From the NCBI RefSeq assembly GCF_042427745.1, contig NZ_JBHMFA010000001.1: a stretch of 64,000 nt of DNA. One strand, 5' to 3'. Position 1 is the stretch's first letter, and each line of letters opens with the position of its first letter. Positions 17,616 to 26,682 of this stretch are shown here, one piece after another. The position numbers and the translations under genes are program-made. This DNA comes from Algibacter miyuki (GTDB lineage Bacteria > Bacteroidota > Bacteroidia > Flavobacteriales > Flavobacteriaceae). The notes beneath the pieces were generated by a model. The model had not been told where the DNA came from and did not search any database. It saw only the letters and a program-made list of their open reading frames with translations.

Positions 17616-19469
17616 ATGTGTGGAATTGTAGGCTATATTGGCCATAGAGAAGCTTACCCGATTGTAATTGAAGGATTAAAACGACTAGAATACAGAGGAT
17701 ACGATAGCGCAGGTATTGCCCTTTTTGATGGCAACGACTTAAAAGTATCAAAAACTAAAGGAAAAGTAGCCGATTTAGAAGCTCGTGCTAAAATAGAGAT
17801 TTCTAATACCGGTAATGTTGGTATTGGACATACACGTTGGGCCACTCATGGTGTACCAAACGATGTTAACTCACATCCTCACGTTTCAAATTCCGGTGAA
17901 TTGGTTATTGTTCACAACGGAATTATAGAAAATTACGACGCTCTAAAACAAGAATTAATTACTAGAGGATACACCTTCCAATCAGATACAGATACAGAAG
18001 TCCTTATTAATTTAATTGAAGACGTAAAAAAGAAAGAAAACGTAAAATTAGGTAAAGCTGTTCAAGTAGCACTTAACCAAGTTATAGGCGCTTATGCTAT
18101 TGCTGTTTTCGATAAAAACAAACCAGAAGAAGTTGTCGTTGCCCGTTTAGGTAGCCCACTTGCTATTGGTATTGGCGAAGATGAAAGCGAATTTTTTATT
18201 GCTAGTGATGCTTCTCCATTTTTAGAATACACCAAAAACGCCGTGTATTTAGAAGATGAAGAAATGGCTGTTATTCGATTCCATAAAGGCATAAAAGTTA
18301 GAAAAATAAAAGATGATACTATAGTACCAACCTACGTTCAGGAGCTTCAATTAAATTTAGAGCAAATTGAAAAAGGGGGTTACGATCATTTCATGCTTAA
18401 AGAAATTCATGAGCAACCAAAAGCCATCACCGATACATATCGTGGTAGATTATTAAGAAACGAAGCTATTATTAAAATGGCAGGTGTTGAAGATAACATG
18501 AAACGTTTTCTTAATGCCGACCGTATTATTATTGTAGCTTGCGGAACATCATGGCATGCCGGATTAGTCGCTGAATACATCTTTGAAGATTTAGCTAGAA
18601 TTCCTGTTGAAGTTGAATATGCTTCGGAATTTAGATACAGAAACCCAATAATAACAGAAAAAGATATCGTTATTGCTATTTCACAATCTGGTGAAACAGC
18701 AGATACTTTAGCAGCTATAAAACTAGCAAAATCTAAAGGCGCTTTTGTGTTTGGAGTTTGTAATGTAGTTGGTTCATCTATCGCTAGAGAATCGGATGCT
18801 GGAGCTTACACACATGCTGGACCAGAAATTGGAGTAGCATCAACAAAAGCATTTACAACACAAATAACAGTATTAACTCTTATTGCTTTACGATTAGCTA
18901 GAGCCAAAGGCACTATTAGTAGTTCAGACTTCCGTCAACACTTACTTGAATTAGAAATGATTCCGAAGAAAGTTGAAGAAGCATTAAAATCGGACGAACA
19001 TATCAAAATGATAGCAGACATTTATAAAGATGTTAGAAATATCCTTTATTTAGGTCGTGGTTTTAACTTCCCTGTAGCTCTAGAAGGCGCATTGAAACTT
19101 AAAGAGATTTCGTATATTCATGCTGAAGGTTATCCTGCCGCAGAAATGAAGCACGGGCCAATTGCTTTAATAGACGAAAATATGCCGATTGTAGTTATCG
19201 CAACTAAAAAAGGCCATTACGAAAAAGTTGTAAGCAATATTCAGGAAATAAAATCTAGAAAAGGAAAAATTATAGGTATAGTTACCGAAGGAGATACACA
19301 GGTTAGGGAATTGGCCGACCACGTCATTGAAGTTCCAGAAACTTTAGAATCACTTTCACCATTATTAACAACTATTCCACTTCAATTATTATCGTATCAT
19401 ATTGCGGTACTTCTTGATAAAAATGTAGATCAACCACGTAACTTAGCAAAATCGGTTACCGTGGAATAG
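17616..19469 (+). CDS. glmS: Glutamine--fructose-6-phosphate aminotransferase (isomerizing)
   Basis: First step of UDP-N-acetylglucosamine synthesis, feeding peptidoglycan and LPS. The 617-aa length is complete. The N-terminal glutaminase begins MCGIVGYIG, with Cys2 as the nucleophile after Met removal; GHTRWATHG and HPHVSNSGELVIVHNGI are the usual glutamine-site segments. Two SIS isomerase domains follow (IIVACGTSWHAG, ISQSGETADTLAA, YLGRGFNFPVALEGALKLKEISY, HGPIALID), and the C-terminus is PRNLAKSVTVE. It is the third gene of its operon and is followed by a clear terminator. No ribozyme-like leader is visible, nor would one be expected with an 11-bp gap. Confidence 0.98.
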   Translation: MCGIVGYIGHREAYPIVIEGLKRLEYRGYDSAGIALFDGNDLKVSKTKGKVADLEARAKIEISNTGNVGIGHTRWATHGVPNDVNSHPHVSNSGELVIVHNGIIENYDALKQELITRGYTFQSDTDTEVLINLIEDVKKKENVKLGKAVQVALNQVIGAYAIAVFDKNKPEEVVVARLGSPLAIGIGEDESEFFIASDASPFLEYTKNAVYLEDEEMAVIRFHKGIKVRKIKDDTIVPTYVQELQLNLEQIEKGGYDHFMLKEIHEQPKAITDTYRGRLLRNEAIIKMAGVEDNMKRFLNADRIIIVACGTSWHAGLVAEYIFEDLARIPVEVEYASEFRYRNPIITEKDIVIAISQSGETADTLAAIKLAKSKGAFVFGVCNVVGSSIARESDAGAYTHAGPEIGVASTKAFTTQITVLTLIALRLARAKGTISSSDFRQHLLELEMIPKKVEEALKSDEHIKMIADIYKDVRNILYLGRGFNFPVALEGALKLKEISYIHAEGYPAAEMKHGPIALIDENMPIVVIATKKGHYEKVVSNIQEIKSRKGKIIGIVTEGDTQVRELADHVIEVPETLESLSPLLTTIPLQLLSYHIAVLLDKNVDQPRNLAKSVTVE

Positions 19470-19498
19470 AAGAAACCTCTTCTTTTCAAGTTAAAAAC

Positions 19499-19541
19499 AA
19501 ATCAGCATAGTTTAGAAATAAATTATGCTGATTTTTCGTTT
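19499..19541 (+). terminator. Intrinsic terminator after glmS
   Basis: An 11-bp stem (AAATCAGCATA at 19499-19509 with 19524-19534), a 14-nt loop and a T-rich tail (TTTTTCGTTTT), 30 bp after the glmS stop. A smaller hairpin (AGAAGA/TCTTCT, 19468-19483) overlaps the stop codon. Confidence 0.8.
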
Positions 19542-19580
19542 TAAAACACTTCAATTGTATATTTCGCAATTTAAAGCACC

Positions 19581-19632
19581 TATTTTTGCTAATTTATACT
19601 ATGCATGCATAAGTTTTTTGCGAATTTATGCA
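19581..19632 (+). promoter_or_regulatory. Promoter and leader hairpin of the TonB receptor operon
   Basis: A -7 element TATTTTTG at 19581-19588, with TTG at 19555-19557 as a possible -33, lies about 100 bp before the ATG at 19692. The long leader holds an inverted repeat TGCATAA (19606-19612) and TTATGCA (19626-19632) with a 13-nt loop. It may be an operator or an RNA hairpin; the function is not known. Confidence 0.45.
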
Positions 19633-19691
19633 AAAATGATATTTAATATCTATATATTGTGCTAATGTAAACCCAAAACTTATTGAAAGCA

Positions 19692-22475
19692 ATGAAAAGA
19701 ATTCTTCCTTTACTCATGTTGTTTTTTTGTGGATTATCGTTTTCGCAAACAACTATTACCGGTACTGTCGTCGATGATAACAGCCAACCCATTCCTGGAG
19801 CAAATATTATCGTTGTTGGAACTTCCACTGGAAATGTCACCGATTTCGATGGTAATTTCTCTCTAACGTATAACCAAGCACCACCTTTTTCGGTACAAGC
19901 TAGTAGCGTTGGTTTTGAAACTCAAACTATACAAATTACCGTTAACAAACAAAAGGTAAACTTTGTATTGAAAGAAGGAACTTCTTTAGATGAAGTTGTA
20001 ATTTCCGCTTCACGAACACCAGAGCGCATATTTGAATCTCCTGTTACCGTTGAGCGCTTCGGATTAAAAGAAATTAAAAACACAGCCTCTGCCGATTTTT
20101 ATGATGGTCTAGAAAACTTGAAAGGCGTAGATGTAAATACGAATAGTTTAACTTTCAAATCAGTAAACACGAGAGGTTTTGCCACATTTGCTAATAACAG
20201 ATTTATGCAATTGGTAGATGGCATGGATAACTCAACACCCGCTTTAAACTTCCCTATTGGAAACTTGGTAGGCATGACAGAAACGGATGTTTTAAGTGTA
20301 GAATTACTTCCCGGAGCATCTTCAGCCTTATATGGCGCAAACGCCTTTAATGGAATTTTATTTATGCGAAGTAAAAACCCTTTCGATCATCAAGGACTGA
20401 GTGCATCGGTAAAAAGAGGACTTACTTCACAAGAAGCTTCTGGCGATAATACATATACAGATGTTAGTATTAGAGCTGCTTATAAATTCAGCAATAAATT
20501 TGCAGCTAAAATTAACTTTGGTTACTTAAAAGGAACCGATTGGGCTGCAGTTAATGAAGATGACAAAACCAATATAGGAGGAACAAGAGCAAATATAGAT
20601 TACGACGGTGTAAATGTTTATGGCGATGAGGTTTCTACAAACTTAAAAAATGTAATAGAAAGCGAAACTTTTTTAGCACAGTTGCCAAATCGGGATTTAG
20701 CAAAATTAGTACCACTTGTTGATGTAAGTAGAACGGGGTATGATGAGAAAGATCTAACAAATTATGATGCGAGCAGTATTAAATCTGATTGGGGTTTATA
20801 CTATCGCCCATGGGAAAATGATTTTGAAGTATCTTATGTTGGTAAAGTTGGAACAGGTTCAACTATTTATCAAGGAACTAACAGGTATAACATTAATAAC
20901 TTTTTTCAAGAACAACATAAACTTGAAATTAGAAACGATAACTTCTTTGTTAGGGGTTATGTAGTATCAGATAAAGCTGGAGATTCTTACGATATGGTTT
21001 TTACTGGTATAAACATTAATAGTGCCTGGAAAGATAATAATACATGGTTTGGCGAATATACAGGTGCCTTTATTTCGGCAACCCTTGGTGGTGCGGATGA
21101 AACTCAAGCACATGCCGCAGCCAGAGCAGCTGCTGATACAGGAAGATTTCTTCCAGGTTCTGATGAGTTTGTTGCTGCTTTTAACAAAAGTATAGCAGAT
21201 CCAGATTTAACTACAGGCTCCAAATTTCAAGATGCTTCTAAATATTACCATGCAGATGCTAATTATAATTTCAGTCATCTTATCGATTTTGCAGATATTC
21301 AAGTTGGTGGTTCTTTTAGAGAATATAGTTTAAACTCTTCAGGTACTATTTATACTGATATCGACGCACCTATTACGTATTCAGAATATGGAATTTATAC
21401 TCAAATTCAGAAAAACCTCGAGCTTAACGACGAAATGGAACTGAAATTAACAGGGTCTGCGCGTTATGATAAGTCAGAGTTTTTCGATGGTTTTGTATCT
21501 CCCAGAATTTCTGCAGCACTTACACTTAATAAAAACCATAATATTAGAGCTTCTGTGCAAACAGGATTTAGAAACCCTACAACTCAAGATTTATTTATCG
21601 GCCTAAATGCGGGTAGAGCCATTTTAGTAGGTTCTGCTCCTAGTAATTTAGATCGTTGGACTAGAAATTACGATTTATCACCGGGAGGAGCTGCTATATT
21701 ACAATCCACCACCGTTAATCAAACAGGAGCTGCAGCTTATAATAATTCATATACGGCAAGTTCTGCTTTAGAATTAGCCGCAACAGGAAACCCTGCTGTT
21801 TTAGAAGTTGCAAATCCAGATGTTGTAAAACCAGAACAAGTAACATCAGGAGAAGTTGGATACAGAGGTAAATTTAATAAAATCACTGTCGACCTTAGTG
21901 CTTATTACAATAGTTATAAAGATTTTATATCTCAAGAAGTTGTTGTGGCTCCTTTTTATGGAACAGTTGGTGATGGTGGAGCATCAGTACTGGCTTTAGC
22001 AAATGGAGATAGCCAAGCATATAGCACCTATACAAACTCTAAGGCTAACGTAAACTCGTATGGTACATCTATCGGCGTTTCTACTAAAGTATTTGGTGAT
22101 TTCGATTTAAGCGGAAGTTATACTTATGCTAAATTAGATTTTGATAGCGAAGCATATCCAGATTTTGCAACAAACTTTAATACCCCAGAACATAAATTTA
22201 AAGCCTCTTTTGGTAATACCGATTTATTTGAAAACTTCGGATTTAACATCGCTTATAGATTTAGTGATGATTATTATTGGGAAGCAACTTTTGCTGATGG
22301 TGTTGTTCCAGAATTTCATGTAGTAGATGCACAAATTAACTTGAAGGTTCCATCTATGAAATCTATTTTTAAAGCCGGTGCCACCAATCTTTTAGGAGAT
22401 GAATATTTCACTGCAGTAGGTACAGGTCATATCGGATCAATGTACTATGTTTCATGGACAATTAATAATTTATAA
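19692..22475 (+). CDS. TonB-dependent outer membrane receptor with carboxypeptidase-like N-terminal domain
   Basis: 927 aa from the ATG at 19692, which begins a good signal peptide (MKRILPLLMLFFCGLSFS); an in-frame TTG three codons upstream is less likely. After the signal comes a CarboxypepD_reg-like domain (ITGTVVDDNSQPIPGANI, DFDGNFSL). A plug domain follows (DEVVISASRTPER, NTRGFATFANNRFMQLVDG, VELLPGASSALYGANAFNG), then a long beta-barrel ending in a C-terminal strand with MYYVSWTINNL. It imports a nutrient across the outer membrane using TonB energy. The substrate is unknown. The next gene, an SGNH-type lipoprotein, starts 1 bp after its stop, so a substrate released by that hydrolase is a reasonable guess. 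Confidence 0.9.
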   Translation: MKRILPLLMLFFCGLSFSQTTITGTVVDDNSQPIPGANIIVVGTSTGNVTDFDGNFSLTYNQAPPFSVQASSVGFETQTIQITVNKQKVNFVLKEGTSLDEVVISASRTPERIFESPVTVERFGLKEIKNTASADFYDGLENLKGVDVNTNSLTFKSVNTRGFATFANNRFMQLVDGMDNSTPALNFPIGNLVGMTETDVLSVELLPGASSALYGANAFNGILFMRSKNPFDHQGLSASVKRGLTSQEASGDNTYTDVSIRAAYKFSNKFAAKINFGYLKGTDWAAVNEDDKTNIGGTRANIDYDGVNVYGDEVSTNLKNVIESETFLAQLPNRDLAKLVPLVDVSRTGYDEKDLTNYDASSIKSDWGLYYRPWENDFEVSYVGKVGTGSTIYQGTNRYNINNFFQEQHKLEIRNDNFFVRGYVVSDKAGDSYDMVFTGININSAWKDNNTWFGEYTGAFISATLGGADETQAHAAARAAADTGRFLPGSDEFVAAFNKSIADPDLTTGSKFQDASKYYHADANYNFSHLIDFADIQVGGSFREYSLNSSGTIYTDIDAPITYSEYGIYTQIQKNLELNDEMELKLTGSARYDKSEFFDGFVSPRISAALTLNKNHNIRASVQTGFRNPTTQDLFIGLNAGRAILVGSAPSNLDRWTRNYDLSPGGAAILQSTTVNQTGAAAYNNSYTASSALELAATGNPAVLEVANPDVVKPEQVTSGEVGYRGKFNKITVDLSAYYNSYKDFISQEVVVAPFYGTVGDGGASVLALANGDSQAYSTYTNSKANVNSYGTSIGVSTKVFGDFDLSGSYTYAKLDFDSEAYPDFATNFNTPEHKFKASFGNTDLFENFGFNIAYRFSDDYYWEATFADGVVPEFHVVDAQINLKVPSMKSIFKAGATNLLGDEYFTAVGTGHIGSMYYVSWTINNL

Positions 22476-22476
22476 G

Positions 22477-24048
22477 ATGAAGAACACAATAATAAATTCA
22501 AAATATATAGTCGTATTATCAGCCTTAATAGCTTTTACAAGTTGTAACGAAATTGAAGATGTTAGTCGAGAAGAAACCGTTGAAATTTTACCAGAACTCA
22601 CCTCTGGTTCTGCCGATTTCTCAAATTATGTTTCATTAGGCGCTTCATTTACCTCAGGATATACTGATGGCGCGTTGTTTATGGCGGGGCAAAACAATTC
22701 TTTTCCAAACTTATTGGCAAATCAATTTGCCCTTGCAGGAGGTGGAAACTTTACACAACCAATAACCAATGATAATTTTGGAGGACTAGCGGCAGGCGGC
22801 ACAAGAATAGCAGAACCAAGACTTGTTTTTGGCGGTTCTACTCCAGTACCTTTAGAAACTGTGGTTGGCCCAGTAACGGTATCTACAGATATTGTTTTAA
22901 ATAAACCAACAGGACCCTTCAATAATATGGGAGTTCCTGGAGCTAAAAGTTTTCATTTACTTTCAACAGATTATGGAAATTTAGCAGGTTTAGGATCTAC
23001 CGCTAATCCTTACTTTATTAGAATGGCATCTAGTTCTAATGCTTCAATCATAGAAGATGCCATGGCTCAAAGTCCAACGTTTTTTACCCTTTCGGAAATG
23101 GGAGGAAATGATGTACTAAGTTTTGCGCTTTCTGGCGGACTTGGAAAAGATCAAAAAGGTAACCTAGATCTAACCACTTACGGATCTAATGACATCACCG
23201 ATCCTAATATTTTTGCTAGTGTTTTTAATGGTTTATTAACCACTTTAACTAGTGGTGGCGCAAAAGGCGTAGTAACAAATGTACCGTATATAACAGATTT
23301 ACCACATTTTACAACGGTACCACACAACCCAATCCCTTTAGATGCAGATACAGCAGCCTATTTAAATAGTGCTAATGTTTATGGAGCATACAACGCGGGG
23401 ATTGTGCAAGCCTTTGATTATTTAGTAGCAAACACACCATTTACACAAGAATTAGCCGATGCTGAAATAGCAAAACGAACCATTACATTTACAGCAGGAG
23501 CAGGAAATGCTGTTGTAATTATGGATGAAGATTTAACCGATTTAACAGCTATAAATTCCGCATTAGTTAATATTAGACAAGCAACGGCGGACGACTTACT
23601 AGTGCTAAGCGCTTCTTCTTTTATAGGTACAGAAGCTATTCCTGGAAATCCACAAACTGTAAATGGAGTAGCCCGTCCATTAACCGATCAATGGGTTTTA
23701 ACACCTGAAGAACAACTCGCCATTAAAGACGCTACAGACGCATACAACTTAACCATTAAAACTATTTCAGATGCAAATGATAATGTAGCATTAGTAGATT
23801 TAAATGCTATTTTAAATGAATTAGCATCAACAGGTATCATGTTTGACAATTATAACTTAAGTGCCAGCTTAGTTACTGGCGGCGCTGTTAGTTTAGACGG
23901 TATACACCTAACAGCAAGAGGTTACGCTTTAATGGCTAATAAATTTTTAGAAGCTATAGATGCTACGTTTAATTCTAATTTTGTAGCCTCTGGAAACATA
24001 ACAAAAGCGGGAGATTATCCAACAAATTACTCGCCAACATTACAATAA
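22477..24048 (+). CDS. SGNH/GDSL-type hydrolase lipoprotein
   Basis: 523 aa from the ATG at 22477; the frame is open further upstream into the receptor gene, but this ATG starts a clean lipoprotein signal with FTSCNE (Cys23). The SGNH blocks are recognisable: block I YVSLGASFTSGY (the usual GDS is GAS here, Ser kept), block III EMGGNDVLSFAL, and block V DGIHLTARGYALMANKF with the Asp-x-x-His pair. This suggests a surface or periplasmic esterase or lipase. It starts 1 bp after the TonB receptor stop and is the last gene before a strong terminator. The pair probably degrades and imports the same ester-bearing or lipid substrate, which is inference. Confidence 0.82.
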   Translation: MKNTIINSKYIVVLSALIAFTSCNEIEDVSREETVEILPELTSGSADFSNYVSLGASFTSGYTDGALFMAGQNNSFPNLLANQFALAGGGNFTQPITNDNFGGLAAGGTRIAEPRLVFGGSTPVPLETVVGPVTVSTDIVLNKPTGPFNNMGVPGAKSFHLLSTDYGNLAGLGSTANPYFIRMASSSNASIIEDAMAQSPTFFTLSEMGGNDVLSFALSGGLGKDQKGNLDLTTYGSNDITDPNIFASVFNGLLTTLTSGGAKGVVTNVPYITDLPHFTTVPHNPIPLDADTAAYLNSANVYGAYNAGIVQAFDYLVANTPFTQELADAEIAKRTITFTAGAGNAVVIMDEDLTDLTAINSALVNIRQATADDLLVLSASSFIGTEAIPGNPQTVNGVARPLTDQWVLTPEEQLAIKDATDAYNLTIKTISDANDNVALVDLNAILNELASTGIMFDNYNLSASLVTGGAVSLDGIHLTARGYALMANKFLEAIDATFNSNFVASGNITKAGDYPTNYSPTLQ

Positions 24049-24070
24049 AAGTATCCTTAAAAATTATTCA

Positions 24071-24103
24071 AAAAACGCATTCCAATGGGATGCGTTTTTT
24101 TTA
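24071..24103 (+). terminator. Intrinsic terminator after the SGNH lipoprotein gene
   Basis: The stem AAAAACGCATTCC/GGGATGCGTTTTT (24071-24083 with 24087-24099) has a tiny loop and is followed by a T run. It is 22 bp after the stop codon. Confidence 0.85.
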
Positions 24104-24150
24104 TTCTAAAAAAGCTTCAAAAAACAACTTTCATTTTAAATTAAAACCCC

Positions 24151-24158
24151 TATATTTG
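24151..24158 (+). promoter_or_regulatory. -7 promoter element of atpDC
   Basis: TATATTTG matches TAnnTTTG and lies 59 bp before the atpD start, directly after the preceding terminator. Confidence 0.6.
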
Positions 24159-24217
24159 CACGCGAAAACTCAAAGTGTTTTCATTGAATAAAACGCATAA
24201 TATTAAACACATAAGTA

Positions 24218-25726
24218 ATGTCTAAAGTTACAGGTAAAGTTGCACAAATAGTAGGTCCAGTTATCGATGTTGAATTCGGAGCTGGTGCTGAACTTCCAAA
24301 AATTTATGATTCGTTAGAAATTAAAAAAGCTGATGGAACACTTTTAGTATTAGAAGTACAATCTCACATTGGTGAAGATACTGTGCGTACTATCGCTATG
24401 GATTCTTCGGATGGATTAAGTAGAGGTACAGAAGTTAACGCTACTGGTGCACCTATACAAATGCCAATTGGTGATGATGTTTACGGACGTTTATTCAACG
24501 TAATTGGAGATGCTATTGATGGTCTTGGAGATTTACCTAAAGCAGGTTCTGCTGGGTTACCAATTCACCGTCAAGCACCTAAATTTGAAGATTTATCAAC
24601 TTCTACTGAAGTTTTATTTACAGGTATTAAAGTAATCGATTTAATTGAGCCTTATGCAAAAGGTGGTAAAATTGGTTTATTTGGTGGTGCTGGAGTAGGT
24701 AAAACAGTATTAATTCAGGAGTTGATTAACAATATAGCAAAAGGACACGGTGGTTTATCTGTATTTGCTGGAGTGGGTGAAAGAACTCGTGAAGGAAATG
24801 ATTTACTACGTGAGATGTTAGAGTCTGGAATTATCAAGTATGGTGATGACTTTATGCATTCTATGGAAGAAGGCGGATGGGATTTATCTAAAGTTGATAA
24901 ATCTGGAATGAAAGAATCTAAAGCGACTTTCGTATTCGGACAAATGAATGAGCCTCCTGGAGCTCGTGCTCGTGTAGCACTTTCAGGATTAACTATTGCT
25001 GAGTATTTCCGTGATGGTGCTGGAGAAGGACAAGGGAAAGATGTATTATTCTTCGTAGATAATATCTTCCGTTTTACACAAGCTGGTTCTGAGGTATCTG
25101 CATTATTAGGTCGTATGCCTTCTGCGGTAGGTTACCAACCAACATTAGCAACAGAAATGGGTGCTATGCAAGAGCGTATTACTTCAACTAAAAGAGGTTC
25201 TATTACATCTGTACAAGCGGTATACGTACCTGCGGATGATTTAACGGATCCTGCACCGGCTACAACCTTTGCTCACTTAGATGCAACAACAGTATTATCT
25301 CGTAAAATTGCTGAGTTAGGTATTTATCCTGCGGTAGATCCATTAGATTCTACTTCAAGAATTTTAACTGCGGAAATTTTAGGTGACGATCACTATAACT
25401 GTGCACAACGAGTTAAAGAGTTATTACAACGTTACAAAGAATTACAAGATATTATTGCTATTCTAGGTATGGAAGAATTATCTGAAGAAGATAAATTAGC
25501 CGTAGGTAGAGCAAGACGTGTACAACGTTTCTTATCTCAACCTTTCCACGTAGCAGAACAATTTACAGGTCTTAAAGGTGTGTTAGTTGATATTAAAGAA
25601 ACTATTAAAGGTTTTAACATGATTATGGATGGTGAATTAGATCACTTACCAGAAGCAGCATTCAACCTTAAAGGAACTATCGAAGAAGCTATTGAAGCTG
25701 GAGATAAAATGTTAGCTGAAGCGTAA
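24218..25726 (+). CDS. atpD: ATP synthase F1 subunit beta
   Basis: Catalytic subunit of the F1 sector on the cytoplasmic side of the inner membrane. The 502-aa length is normal. The P-loop is GGAGVGKTVLIQEL, the region with the catalytic Glu is VGERTREGNDLLREM, and the segment LDATTVLSRKIAELGIYPAVDPLDS is typical. A short insertion (EEGGWDLSKVDKSGMKES) is found between the P-loop region and GQMNEPPGARARV. The pair atpD-atpC stands apart from the other ATP synthase genes, as I recall for Bacteroidota. Confidence 0.99.
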   Translation: MSKVTGKVAQIVGPVIDVEFGAGAELPKIYDSLEIKKADGTLLVLEVQSHIGEDTVRTIAMDSSDGLSRGTEVNATGAPIQMPIGDDVYGRLFNVIGDAIDGLGDLPKAGSAGLPIHRQAPKFEDLSTSTEVLFTGIKVIDLIEPYAKGGKIGLFGGAGVGKTVLIQELINNIAKGHGGLSVFAGVGERTREGNDLLREMLESGIIKYGDDFMHSMEEGGWDLSKVDKSGMKESKATFVFGQMNEPPGARARVALSGLTIAEYFRDGAGEGQGKDVLFFVDNIFRFTQAGSEVSALLGRMPSAVGYQPTLATEMGAMQERITSTKRGSITSVQAVYVPADDLTDPAPATTFAHLDATTVLSRKIAELGIYPAVDPLDSTSRILTAEILGDDHYNCAQRVKELLQRYKELQDIIAILGMEELSEEDKLAVGRARRVQRFLSQPFHVAEQFTGLKGVLVDIKETIKGFNMIMDGELDHLPEAAFNLKGTIEEAIEAGDKMLAEA

Positions 25727-25728
25727 TT

Positions 25729-25778
25729 GGTTAATAGTTTACAGTTGTTGGTTACTAGTATTACCAATAACCATTAAC
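25729..25778. repeat. Imperfect inverted repeat between atpD and atpC
   Basis: Two paired blocks: GTTAAT/ATTAAC (outer) and GTTGTTGGT/ACCAATAAC (inner, one wobble), at 25729-25752 facing 25763-25778, with a short loop containing CTAG. It occupies most of the 75-bp gap. It has no T tail, so it is not a classical terminator; it could be an mRNA-stability hairpin or a small inserted repeat. Confidence 0.5.
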
Positions 25779-25801
25779 TAATAACACACAACTAAAAGAA
25801 T

Positions 25802-26080
25802 ATGTATTTAGAAATTGTATCACCAGAGGCCACATTATTTAGCGGAGAAGTAACTAGCGTTGCTGTTCCTGGCGTAAATGGCGAATTCGAAATGTTAAAT
25901 AATCACGTACCGATTATTTCTATTTTGAAAGCCGGTTTTGTAAAAATTTCAGGAAACGTTGAAATAGATAAAGCGGTTCAAGATAAGTTTACTAAAAACG
26001 ATAAAGGAGCTACTTTATTAAAAATTAACTCTGGAACGTTAGAATTAAAAGACAATAAATTAATTGTTTTAGCAGACTAA
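25802..26080 (+). CDS. atpC: ATP synthase F1 subunit epsilon, short form
   Basis: A 92-aa protein matching the N-terminal beta-sandwich of the epsilon subunit (YLEIVSPEATLFSGEVTSVAVPG, FEMLNNHVPIISILKAG). It ends after the sandwich and lacks the C-terminal two-helix domain that in longer epsilon subunits (about 130-140 aa) inhibits ATP hydrolysis. Short forms are usual in this phylum as far as I recall. It follows atpD by 75 bp and is closed by a strong terminator. Confidence 0.95.
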   Translation: MYLEIVSPEATLFSGEVTSVAVPGVNGEFEMLNNHVPIISILKAGFVKISGNVEIDKAVQDKFTKNDKGATLLKINSGTLELKDNKLIVLAD

Positions 26081-26100
26081 AACATTAATTTATACCATAT

Positions 26101-26136
26101 AAAAAATGCGAAGTTTTACACTTCGCATTTTTTTTT
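26101..26136. terminator. Bidirectional terminator between atpC and the umuD-like gene
   Basis: A 14-bp stem (26101-26114 with 26120-26133) and a 5-nt loop. An A run on one side and a T run on the other serve both convergent genes. Confidence 0.9.
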
Positions 26137-26161
26137 GCTTTAAACTTAACCCTATTAATTA

Positions 26162-26608
26162 TTAAACCTTCTTAATCACGTTAGTTACAATCCCCCAAAT
26201 AAGAAACTTATTATCGCTCGTTATTTTTATAATAGGATAATCTGGGTTTTCAGGTTTTAACCACATTTCATCCTTATCAACCTTTAGGCGTTTTACTGTA
26301 AACTCCCCGTCTAAAAAGCAAACAGCTATTTTATTGTTTGAAGGCTCTAAACTTCTATCAATTACTAATAAATCATTATCATCTAACCCTGCCCCTATCA
26401 TAGATTGCCCGCTAACACGTGCATAAAACGTAGTTTCTCGATTCCGAACAAGTTCTGTATCTAAGGATAAATGTTGGTGTTGATGACTAAAATCTTCAGT
26501 CGGTGCCGGATAACCCGCAGAAATTCCTGTATCGAAAAAAAGTGCTCCTTCATGATCTGCTTCTTCAGGATTAAAAATAGTTAAAGGTGACGATTTTGGT
26601 AAAAACAT
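26162..26608 (-). CDS. umuD: UmuD-like S24 self-cleaving peptidase
   Basis: A 148-aa protein collinear with UmuD. In UmuD, RecA-stimulated self-cleavage produces UmuD', the partner of a mutagenic polymerase. The cleavage pair is Ala31-Gly32 in SAGYPAP. The Ser/Lys dyad is Ser69 (VSGQSMIGAG) and Lys106 (DGEFTVKRL), with the same 37-residue spacing as E. coli Ser60/Lys97. No DNA-binding domain is present. It follows the HTH-S24 regulator by 74 bp on the same strand. Instead of a UmuC next door, the divergent operon carries a DnaE-like polymerase and a DinB-type polymerase, so those are the probable partners, which is inference. Confidence 0.9.
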   Translation of the reverse strand: MFLPKSSPLTIFNPEEADHEGALFFDTGISAGYPAPTEDFSHQHQHLSLDTELVRNRETTFYARVSGQSMIGAGLDDNDLLVIDRSLEPSNNKIAVCFLDGEFTVKRLKVDKDEMWLKPENPDYPIIKITSDNKFLIWGIVTNVIKKV

Positions 26609-26682
26609 AGCGGTGGGTTTTGGTTAATACTTCTGGTTGGTCGTTATTGATTGATAATTTTCTTCTTATTTTTTGTTCTTTA

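Noticed and set aside
19683..19691. In-frame TTG three codons upstream of the TonB receptor ATG as its start
   Set aside because: The ATG at 19692 begins the signal peptide directly (MKRILPLL); the TTG adds three residues and has no advantage.
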